Below are positions 49,101 through 61,100 of a stretch of DNA of 64,000 nt, one piece after another. The DNA comes from Penelope pileata. Taxonomy: Eukaryota > Chordata > Aves > Galliformes > Cracidae. Under the pieces are notes generated by a model. The model had not been told where the DNA came from, searched no databases, and saw only the letters and a list, made by a program, of their open reading frames with translations. Position 1 is the stretch's first letter; each line of letters starts with the position of its first letter. The stretch is taken from positions 248,001-312,000 of the forward strand of contig WBMW01005537.1 of assembly GCA_013396635.1 (NCBI GenBank), given 5' to 3'. Both the position numbers and the translations under genes were made by a program.

Positions 49101-52100
49101 CAAAAAGGCACTGTGAAGGTTTTCTTGTAGGTCATCTGTTGCTTGCTCTGAGATTGCTATTTTCAGAGGGAAGAAAATGTCAATGTGAAATGCTTTTTTT
49201 TTTTTTTTTTTCCTTTTTCTGGTACAGGTTCAGATAGAGAGACTTGTAGTATTTCAGAAAACAGTTTCTTTAAATAGTGCCATCCTTGTATTTTGACAGT
49301 TCTGCAAAAGTCATACTTCTCTGTTAGGGTTCCTACCTGGTGGGAAGTCTTGTAGTCCCTCATTCTGATTGTGCCAACCTCTGCTGTGGGTTCAAAATGA
49401 GGGAATTAACCCATGGGAAATGAGCAGGTCATTCTTTTTTCCTTATTGTTTTCTGTTTCAGTAGAGCAAATAGTGCAAAATTGACATCTGTTTTAGCATT
49501 GACTAAAGCTAGTAGTTTGCCCATCTGTTTTCTCTCACGTTTTCGGGCATCTTTCCTGGGAGAAAGGGCTTGAGGTAAAGTAGTATTTGAAAATGTTATG
49601 AAGAATTTATATTCCAAGCAACTTTCCCAGTGCACATTAATTTTTGTTCACTTGGATAAAAAAGTTTATGCTGTATTAGCACAACTTTTCTTGAGCAGGA
49701 ATATTTTAGGAGGCACAGGTACTAAACTGGATGCAGAATTTGAATATGCGTTGTGAGTGTAAACATGGATTTGCTTAGCTACAGAAACAAACACCACAGA
49801 TTGACTGCAGTTCGTTTCCTTTATGTATGAGTAGATTTTCCAGTTTCTACATAAACCATATAACTGATGCAAGTGCACTTGAGTTGGCTTTCTGTGAAGC
49901 CATTTGGGTTTGTTTGCATTTTGCTGCCTTTCTGGGAAGATGCTTGTAGCCCTGTAACTAAACCAGTGAATGTGGCTGTGCTGCCTCTGGACCTGGCTTT
50001 GCATTTGTGGAGCATTCCTGGGTGGTTTTTGTGAGTTCACGTGGGTCTGGAAGCAGTATGTAACTGATTGATTGGTGACAGTGCTCCCAGTCTCCTTTTG
50101 TTCCTTGTAGCAGACAGTTACGTTTATGTGGACTGTTCTCTTGTCTTGATTGAACACTGCTCACTGATGTCCTGTTGGTTGAATTTTCTAACCCAAGAAC
50201 GATCATTGTGAATTGAAAATCTAGTCAAAACGTAATTATTTTGAGCAGAAAGCCTGAGTGAGGTTGTTACAAGTATAATGAAAGTGTTTTTCCCTTCCAA
50301 AGGACATGCAAAAAGGAGTCTCTTTTGGTAACTGCAGAAGAGTAGAGGAAAACAGGAGGATTAGAGGTGAAGGACAAACTCCTTTGGGTCTTTGGGAATC
50401 AAATTAAAAAAAATAGGGAGGAGGAGAAAAGCCTTGTGAAGCACATGCAGCTGATAGTCCTGTTGCTGGAGTTGATCAACTGCCAGATATTCTCCTCTGT
50501 GCGTGGCCTTCCTATCTTTCCTTCCAAATTCTCAAGGAAAAAGTTGCTCTAAAGATAGGTTTGTCCTAATGCTCTACTGCACTGGCAAAATGATTTTATT
50601 CTGCTCGCCATTACATTGCTAACATTTAAAAAAAAAAAAAAGAAAAAATCCAGAATCACTTACTAAGGAGGTGATTTTAAGATAAATAGGCAGGCTTCCC
50701 CCTGCCTCAGTATGTAGGTAGGTATTTATTTTCTACTAATTTTTTTTTCCCCAATGAAGTGGAATATTTGAAGTTTAGGAGGTTTGGGTGCAGTTTTTGA
50801 TTCATTCATTGTATTTCAAGCTGAAATAAATTGTACAGGTGTTTCTTGATTTTTGCAAGTCTACTCATGTGGAAGTTCTTTCAACCTAAGCTCATTGGTA
50901 GGAACTTACAGTGCAAAAGCAAAGACGTTGTCCAAGGTTGCATGTATTGAAATTGTTCAAAAAAAATTATTTTTGCATTCCTGATAGGAGTTCAAAGGAC
51001 AAATGTTTTGTTCCAGGAATGGTAAATCAAGTTTTATTACTGTAAGTTTTGTGTCTTAATTGGTGTCTGTTTAACAAGAAAAGACATCACTATTCCATTG
51101 CATATCAAAATAGATGGGAACTATAAACAATGCAGCAAAAGGAAGATTGTTACTGGGACTTCCATTTTACTGATTTTTGATTAGTGATAAAATGTTTCAA
51201 AACATAAACAGAAAAATATTTTTATGCTTACAAAGACAAGAATAAATGCAGTTCATCGTTATTTCCTAACTTTCTATTCTCATGCAGGTTATCTAAGTTG
51301 AAGTTCTCTATCCTTCCTGTTGCAATTAGATATCATGCCTTCTGCTAGTGTAAGCAGAACATGCTTACATGTACTTGCTTCCAAAACAATTTCTTTCAGA
51401 AGTGTGTGGCTTGGATTAAAAACTTTTCGAATCATACTTATGGAATTGGAATAAAAGCAGCTCCACAGATAGAGCTGCAGCAGTGTTGTCCTTTAATAGT
51501 ATGGTGTGGGGTGCACAGAATCAACCACTAAACTTTTCCTAGAACTTAAAAGGCACAGTAACTGGAATGGTGCTTAACTTCAAGTGAAAACCACTTCATA
51601 ATGGAGCAGAAGCATTTTCTGTATAACTAAATTCCAGGGAAATACAACTTGAATTCACATGGGTACTGAACCCTGTGCTGTCAGGTTTTGATGTCCTCCA
51701 GGTTCAGTAGCTGTGCTGTAAAGCAAAACCAAGCATTTTGCTTATATATGTGTTGAACGAGATCAAACCACACCCTTTGCTTTGGAAAACTGAAGGAGAA
51801 TGTGAAGGATAACTGCCAAATGTTAAAACCTGAGATCCATGATATTATCAAATTTATTGAAAAGAACAGAGTGTTTATCAATGCCATGTGATGAACTATA
51901 TCAAAGGAAGCTAAGAGATCTGAAACCAGCTGGCATAAATAATGATATGAAATCTTGCCTGGGGGTTATTTTCTTCCTCAGAGGATTTTGTGGGGATGGG
52001 TTACTTCCCAGCCCTCTCTCCTTTTTGATAGCTGTGTTACCAGTCCATCGTATCACTGCTTTCCCCATCTTTTAAAGAGTCACTCCTGGCATGACTTCCG

Positions 52101-55100
52101 TCCTTCCATCTTCTTTTCAGTAATAGCTTTGGTCTCTGGTTTCTTCAAATCACAAAGTAGTGTTCCTTTAGCCAACTCAACAAAGCATTCAAAGAAAGCT
52201 TCAATCTTTTAATAGTTATTTTTAATCCTAATTTTACCTAAACAGATTGCACTTGAAGTTTTCTGTGGCAGTTTTGACCGCTAGTGAATCAGTGATGAGT
52301 ACCTGGAGACTTCCAGTGCCACGCACCTGAACCTTCAAAAGAAATCTGTCCAAAGATGAGTTTCATCTACGTGTACAAAACAGCAAACTTGCATTGTTTG
52401 CTTTTCTGTCTGTGCATTTGCAAAGAGAAAAATCTCATTCTTAAACTCCTTAGGAAGGTTGTGGTAGTCCTTTTAAATCAAGAGAAATTCTGTGCTCAAA
52501 ACCCTCTGTAGATGAAGGGAAATAAAATACTCTCGGATGGCCTCATGGACCATTTCTAGAATATTATGTTGAGCATTTATTTAATGCATTGAATGGGTTA
52601 ATGTGGAAAGATCAGCTGCAGGTCCCTTCTGCAGAATACTTTCTCTTTGTGGCCTGGTGCCTTGGTTTTTCACAGTGTGCCTGTGTACACAGGTTTTACT
52701 GGCCTGTGATACAGAATACCTTTACTGGTACTGAAAGCTTTTTCTTGAAATACCTAGAGAAATTGAAACTAACAGCGAATAGCTTTTCAGTGTAATGGAA
52801 CGTTGTAACACTAGGATAGAAAATAGGAAGAAAGGATGCTAAATGGCACAGGTAAATGCTGTGCAGATGCTGATGTAAAATATTTTATGAATGTAAAATC
52901 CTACCCTTCAGATTTCCTGACTTTGCAGTCAGAAGCACAACCTTTTTTGGATTCTGGAGACCTGCACTCTTTCATTGCAGGTTATTTGAGATTTAGTAGA
53001 TTGCTGGTTACACTAACATTAAATGTAATGAGAATGGAACTTGTTGCCAGATTGGACAAACCAGTTTAAAGGAGACTCTTCAAAAGCTTTCCTGAGGAAC
53101 TTGTGCTGAGAACCTCTGATGAAAAAGAGGAGGGAAATGAGGAAAAGTATTTGGGTGCTAAGTGGGTGTGTAAGGGTGTCCTTGTGTGATTTCTGCTGGT
53201 TTATTTGCATTCAGGTATTGGCATTTAATGTTTCTCTACAAAATGTAATAATCATTTTTGTCATCTATCCAGATATTTTAATATTAATACTTTAAAAAAT
53301 ACTCTTATAGAGAGGAAGATTCAGAAAGTGAGAAAGATAAGAAAATCTGGTACTATAGCACAAAGATTCAGCTGGCAGAGTTAATTGAATGCCTAGACAA
53401 AGATTACTGGGAAGCTGACCTATGCAAAACTCTGGAAGAAATGCGGGAAGAAATTCATCGGCACATGGATGTAACAGAAGACCTTACTAATAAAGCCAGG
53501 GGCACCAACAAGTCTTTCCTTTCTGCAGCAAATGGTAAGCATATTTTGTCTAATGGCACGTATTCTGCACTTTGAATCAACTGTTGGCTTGTATTTGTTT
53601 TATTGTAAGATGCTTATTGGGCTGGAGTGACACTACCAGTTATTTTTGGTGTGTATTTAAAATTTTTGTGTTCAAAAAATCAGTCTCGTACATTTCTGTA
53701 TTTCCAGGGGAAAATAGATTTTTGCATCAACTTGTCAGGACTTTTTGTTGTTTACTGGCCTTTTTTATAACAGTTTAACTGCTGTTTGTATCTGATAGCT
53801 TGTTTGCCTCAAGCTGCATTTGCTTCATCCCGATTTAACGTGGATTTGGATTTAACATTCATTGTACAGTGAAAGTGGCTGAGCTAAAGAAAGTGGGTTT
53901 TAGCAAAATGTTAAGTATCTTGTTAGCTGGATTGGTTTGGGAAATGTACAACTAAATGAATGTATGGCAGGAGATGCTTTTACATCCTACTCCATAAATG
54001 TGCTACAAATGCTTGGAGCTAGGTCAGGGCTTGTGTTAGCACTGTTCCTACTAGCCACGGTTGGACAGTGGGTATGGAGCTCTGCAGAAGCAGCATGCAG
54101 GTACCAGCATGGCTACCTGCTGATGACTTGTAGGCTTTTGGCTGCATCATGTGTTCCAGGATGTCCTAAATGATTCGGTTTTTTGATTTGGTTAGGGTGT
54201 GCCAGATTGTGCTCATTCCCTGTGTTGGAGTTGGGCTGTCAAATGTTTATTAATTTATTGTTATTCTTGCTCGCTTGCTCTCTATCTTCATAAACATTTA
54301 ACAGCTCAGTAGGAGCTGGGGTAGCAAAAATCCTTCAGCTCAACTGTTTGCTCCAGTATGTAAAGTGTGGAGGAATGCTGTCTGTCCTGCCGTTCCCTGC
54401 TAGAAGTTAGTTAATGGACCTTGGAACAATGAATGGCTATATAAACCACTGGAGGTTTGAACTTTGCTTCTGGGAAAGTTTGATATTCTGGTTTAAAAAA
54501 TGGATTTGTCATCGCTATAAATGCATACGAAGTTGGATGTTACCTTTTGTCTCATAAATGAAATGCAGCAGGATTTATGCCGTGCTCTTTTCTGCCTGTA
54601 AGCTCTGTAAGTGTTTGAATTGTGTTTGTTGTGTATTGATGACATGCATTGTATTGTAGATGAAATTCTGGATGTTATCAGAGCAAGAAGAGGAGAGATA
54701 GGGGAAGACAGAACCACAACAACTGATGAGACAGAAAAAGCCAAAAGTGATGTTGAAAATGACCAGACAGATGCAGAGAAGGGCAAGGAAGAATCTGGAG
54801 ACCAAGATAAAACTGAGGAAACACCTGCTGAGCAAGATGTGGAAAAAGTGAATAACGAAGGTAAAGGAACCGTGATTGTGCTTTAGCAACTTGATTTGTG
54901 TAAAGTGATTCATTAGTTAAGATCCTCACATTTCTCCAACAGTGTGTTGTCTGATTCTTTAAGCAATAAGCAATACTTGCTAGTTTATTTGTAGTTGTAT
55001 ATTATGATTCTTTCTTTTAAGTAATTTCAAGATACCTTGGCTTGAGGTACAGGTGGCATTGACAGGATATGATCAACATCTGTAGTAAGCAGTATTACAC

Positions 55101-58100
55101 CATTTTTTAACATTGTTTTCTTCATCTGAATTAAGTAGTTTGAGTATGAGACATGACTTTCCATTGGCAGGAGAGAGAAGAGGGGGGGAAGAAAAATCTC
55201 AACTGTATCAAGCAGATGGACAAACTTAGTGCAGTTGCTTTCTGTGGGTGACCCCAAATGACATCCTAAGACATACTAAAGAATATCCCTAAAGTTTTGT
55301 TGTGCATTTTACTATAGAGGCAACAGTCGTTGGGGATAAAAGTAACTCTCTGACATCGAGCACTGAGGACAGCAACACAAATCCTTCTGCAGGAGAGACT
55401 AGTTGCTCTGAAGGGAAGAACGCAATGGGGGGTCAGTCAGAAACCCCTGATAGCAACAATGTGGCAGAGAAGAAGGTGGCATCAGAGCTCCATCAGGAAC
55501 TCTCAGGTACAGAGGGCACTGTTACTGATGCCTCTGTAATTTGGGTAATCTGTTCAGTTTTTCTATCTGGTTTGTCCACTAAAACCATTCGCAGCGTATA
55601 TCACTCATGCTGTTTGCTTGCAGTGCCATCCTTTACTGCTACGTTGTCATTAACATTTCAAAGTTAATTTTCTTGCAATCAGTGCCAGAAATTTTTGGTC
55701 CTCCATGACATTAGCATTTGTTTCCATGCCTTCCAAAGATGACTATGGCTAAGCTTTTTTTACGTTCTATTTTCTCTATGTTTTGTTTTTGCACAGTGAT
55801 CCATAATGATTAGCATCCTATCAAAATTTATTTCAAGTTCTAATTTGCTACTGGCTCTTATTATTTTAACCTCTCATTTACTGTATAAATTACTAACAAA
55901 GTAATTTCATTCACATGAGTAAACTGTCACACAGAGACTTCAAGATTGTCATGCTTGAAAGGAATTTTAAACAGATTGAAGAATTATTTGCACAGAGGCT
56001 TTTGTATTTTCAAGTGCTTTCTTCTACTATGTCAGTGATTCTGAAGTGATAACATACTGTGTTTAAAAAAAATCTTTAGTAATGAATGGGATTTGATTTG
56101 GTGCAATGTAAATCATCAGAGTATTGTTTTAGGATGATATTCGATTACAGGCTTTACTATGTAACCACAAGTTATTCTAAGAAGCTTATTACCATTAAAA
56201 TGAGCAGTTTTATTCTTATATTTTCAACTGTCACAAACAAAAAAATACTCAAATCTGCAGTGTAGCCAGCTTATGTTTGAAAAAGTGTGATAGTAAATGT
56301 TTTCTCTCCTGCAGAAATAGTTTTTCCATGTGGGTACAAATTGCAGTTCTTGAACTTCTACATATGAATGCATCTCAACTCCGTAATAAACTTTAATGGG
56401 AGGGGAAAATGAAAGTTAAGATTAATCCATGTGCCTTTTAGTATGCTTTTTTACTACAGAAAATATGCTGCTGCATGTGACTAAAAGCATACATTTTAGA
56501 TGTTTGACCAAATATTTTGCCTAATCTCATATTTTTATTCAATTTTAAAGTTAAAATAGCTGATAGAGACTTAAAGGAAAATATATGTATCCTGTAACTT
56601 TGTTCCAGACGTCTATGGGTACATGCTTCCTTCTAAACAATTCACTTCATACTGATACTTGTTGTTATTTCCTATACTTTCACCCAGGTACTTTTCTCCT
56701 TCCAAAGCTGCTAGCTGCTATTTTTAAGTTAGTGGGCTTTGTCTGTAGGAAAGTATGCATGTGTTGGATGGAGGGACTTCCTCCTCAGATCTAATTTACT
56801 GTATTTACAGTGGTACTGTTCCTATTATGAAGTTTCAGTTTGAGATTAATTTCAGAGAGAGGGAGAAATACTGAACCATGAGCAGTTTTTAAACATCTAA
56901 GCTGTGTCTCTGCACAAAATTAAGATGACATTGCTTTTGTGAGGAGTGGTGCCTTATTACTGGGAAGAGGGAGCAGTTTCTTTCTAGATGGTTGCAATTC
57001 AGTGATGTTTTAGTTGGAAGATCGTACCTGGGCAGTGTGTCTTAGAGGCACATGAGGTGGCAGTTATGTCCACAGCCATCCAGAAAGATGGTAGCAGGGA
57101 CAGCTAAGAACAGAGAACTCATTGGTCTTACTGAGCATCTTAGTTTCTAACACTGAGTTTGAAGCAATATCTAGACCCACCAGGTTGTAAGAAAGAATCT
57201 GATATTTTAAGTTTATAGGAGAGGAGATTTGATAAAATGGTGCCAATGGAACTGGAATTGGTGGGATTCCTTGTAATCAATGTGCTGAAGAAGAGGAGGT
57301 GATCAAAGATATGGTGGAAAACTGGAAGGGAACTGAAAATGGCATGCTTTGTTGAAGCATGGTGCAATTGAGAGAGAGAGAGACTTACAGAAGCTTCAGG
57401 AAGACCAAATTTCATGAAGTCTGCATTTTAAAAGCAAAAAAAAAAAATCTCAGTAAAGGGCTCACTCTGTGTGCACCTACAGAAGAAAAAAAAAACACAC
57501 ATGTATTTAAAATAATTCATACTTGGATTCATATATTTTAAATTTCAGTTCTTCAGAGCTGTAAAAGTTGAAACTGCTTGGAACAGAATGAAAAAAAAAA
57601 AACTTTCATAGATTCAGTGCTCTGGAGAAAATTACTATTTTATGGGTATTTCTCTGCAGTCCAGCAAAAGATGTTCATCTGACTTCAAATTTTTCATCAA
57701 AAAAGAAAAAAAAAATTGCATTGATTCAATTCAAGTGGAAAACTAAAAATTAAGTTCTTCTTTTGTAGAAGAAACTGGTCAGATGATCCCTAGCACCAGC
57801 AGTGCGTCTGCTGCAGCTCCACAGTCAGATGTTGAAAACAGCAACAGTAGTGAGTTCAGCTCTGGGCAGAATGACTCCATTAAGATGCCTGATGATGCTG
57901 AAAATGCAGAGGGGGGATCCCAGACTTCAGAGGAAATAGGTAAAAAAAAAAAAAAAAAAAGGAAAAATCTGTGTTTGTTCTCTAATTTTCATGTTACTCG
58001 TCTTTTCTTTTTACTTTAACTTCCATACATCAACAGAAAGCTTTTGGGTTTTAAGTTTGTTTTAAAAGTGTTTTCTTTTTCCTGGGCAGGAGAGAAATCT

Positions 58101-61100
58101 AATGGTGAAAGAAGCGATTCTCCAGGCGCAGGGAAAGGCACGCCAGGTTCGACACGAATGCTCACAAGATTACGAAATCCGGATAGCAAGTTGAGCCAGA
58201 TGAAAAGCCAGCAGGTTGCTGCTGCAGCACAAGAAGCAAATAAGTTACAGAAAGAAAACAGAGAGGTTTGTGCACTTTTGGAAAACTCAAAAAAGAAAAA
58301 CTGTCTTAGAAAACTGATGGTTGTTTTTTGAAGTGATTTTGGCTGGTTATGAAGATACATTAAAAACAAAAAAACAAAAAAACATTATAATAAATTACCA
58401 AATGCTGGAATTGTCGTGTCACAGGAAGCTTTTTTTCCCCAACTCTGAGTTGCTATCTATGTAGTGGTGTGACAGTGACCCAGTGCATGTATTTTCCTTT
58501 AACATACTGATCACAAGTTGCAGAATTGTTTACTGTATAGCCAGTAGTAAGTTATATACGTTCTCTCCTACTTTGTCTTCAGATTTCCCAGAACTGCTGT
58601 GCCAAATCTGTAACTTAATAGTGGTTTGTATTTGATTGTTGTTTGAATAACTAGATAATAGTCAGATTTGCAGTTCATAACAAATCTGTACTGGCAGGCT
58701 ATGTTAATTTAAAAATAATCATTGCAAAATTGAAGCTCTTCTCGATGCAGACTGAAGTGAAATCTCCCTATAATGACTGCCATTTGGTATTGATTTTTGA
58801 TATGGCTGTAGGTTTGGGTTTTGAGGTAGCTCAGTTTCTCTAGAAAAGGAATGTTTGAATAATGGGAGTTAGTTGCGCTTACTAGTCTGCATGTTTTTTG
58901 ATGTATTCATTTTATTTTGTTAACTGGTTATAAATAAGCATTTAGCCTCTTTAGCCACAAACTTTTCAGATTTGGAACTCCCTTGTGAGTGGAGCTTCCA
59001 TGCCGTGTTTTCAAAGTCAAAGATATTGTTCTGCTTAGGTACATATATGAATTCCATGATTTACCCAGAAGGTGTTTCACAGAAAGTTTATTTCAGTTTA
59101 GTGAAGCTGTTTTCCCAAAGCCATCTCCCTCAGTAGGCATAATTCAGAGCAGCAAAACAGGTTCCTGTTTGACTTGCTGAAGAGCCTGGGTAGTTTTCTG
59201 GCTTTTTTTTTTTGTGTACTGTTGATCGTGCTCTATGTGCAATCAGTGATGAAGTGCACCATAAACAGTTATTTGCTTCTACAAACCAATGCAAGGTATC
59301 TTTATTAGTTTATATATGGGCAACTGAAGCCTTATGTGATGAATAATTAAGTATAAATATTTTAAACTTCAAAAATCATTCTTTAACTAGGTTCTGGTGG
59401 TCAACTCTCAAGGAGAAGTCTCCCGAACAAACATAAAGAAGGAAATTGTGTTGAAAGGAAATATCAACAATTATTTCAAATTAGGACAGGAGGGGAAGTA
59501 TCGTGTTTATCATAATCAATATGCCACCAATTCATTTGCATTGAACAAGCACCAGCACAGAGAGGACCATGACAAGAGACGTCATCTCTCTCATAAATTC
59601 TGTCTGACTCCTGCTGGAGAGTTCAAATGGAACGGGTCTGTACATGGGTCCAAAGTTCTTACCATATCCACTTTGAGGCTAACTATTATTCAGCTAGAAA
59701 ACAATATCCCGGCATCATTCCTTCACCCTAACTGGGCTTCCCACAGGTAAATTTATAAATGAAATTGTATATTCTCTTGTATTTTTGCTAATAGTATCAA
59801 TGGGCAATGGCCTTGTTTTAATCAAATTGATGATTTCCAAGCACCATGCTTCAGTATATTAAAATATAATGTATGTCTTTTGATGAATGACTAAAACAAT
59901 TGCACATTTGAGTTAAATATTAAAGTATAGGAGGTTTTATCCTATTAAATTCATCAACATAGCATGCTGTGTTAGTACATGTATATGTTTCAGGTTTTTA
60001 TCTTTTCTCTAATTTAGGTCTAACTGGATTAAGGCTGTTCAGATGTGCAGCAAACCTAGAGAATTTGCACTAGCTCTGGCTATATTGGAATGCGCAATTA
60101 AACCAGTTGTCATGTTGCCAATCTGGCGGGAATCGTTGGGACACACTAGGTAAAAAATAATTAAAAATATAGGTATCTTTTACAAATGAGAACTTTATAC
60201 TTTTGCAATTGCTAGTTCCTCTAAACTTGTAAGAATTATGTTGAAATCCAGTCGGTAATATTCAGCATTTAAAAACGAAGTGCTTTCTTCTCAATTAGAA
60301 ACACTGAAAATATGAGGCAAGATTTGAAGTGTCACTGCTCCTGCAAAGCAGGTCTGTCTTTCTGAGCCACAGGCTCAAATTGATTCCACTTTGAAAGACT
60401 AGAAAAGCAACTTCCAGTACACGGAGTTTGGTAGAGCCTGACTTCTGTCTCTCATTGTCCTGTAGAAGAAGAAATGAAAATGTCTGATGTTAAGCACAGT
60501 TGCAGGCAGCTGTGGAATAAGCCAAAAAGTAGTGTTCCTGTTGCGAGTGTAATGCATATAACCTGATATTAGTCTTTCCTCTTAACTTCAGATATTTAGA
60601 ATTATTCAAAGGGATAGTATATACTGTTGTTTGATTTCTTATATTTGTTTACAAGATCCTGTACCTAAATATATTTAAATACACTTAAACCTGTGTGAAT
60701 TAGATTACGCAGAATGACAGCAATAGAAAGAGAAGAAAAGGAGAAAGTGAAAAAAAAAGAAAGAAAACAAGAGGAAGAAGAAACAATGCAGCAAGCTACA
60801 TGGGTGAAGTATACATTCCCTGTTAAACATCAGGTAAGGTTTTGTTTTGCATGAAGAGCATGCAAAATACATAAAATATCAATTTCTAACTTTTTTCTAT
60901 TTTCTTTGTAGTCCTAAAATATTTCTGTAATTTACTGCATTACTCCCTGTTATTGGAGTAGGAGCTGTGCCCACGTAATCCAAGCACACAGTCTTTGAGC
61001 AAAATTCAAGATTCATTCTTGTTTTAATGACCCTACCTGACTTGTCTGCAAAATGCAGCCCTTCCTAGTGGAAGAGTTCCAGATGGATACTGGAGTCTTG

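Noticed and set aside
49666..50157. 163-codon minus-strand open frame in BPTF intron 2
   Set aside because: Long for AT-rich DNA, but it has no recognisable motif, no family resemblance and no promoter or poly(A) context that I can see.
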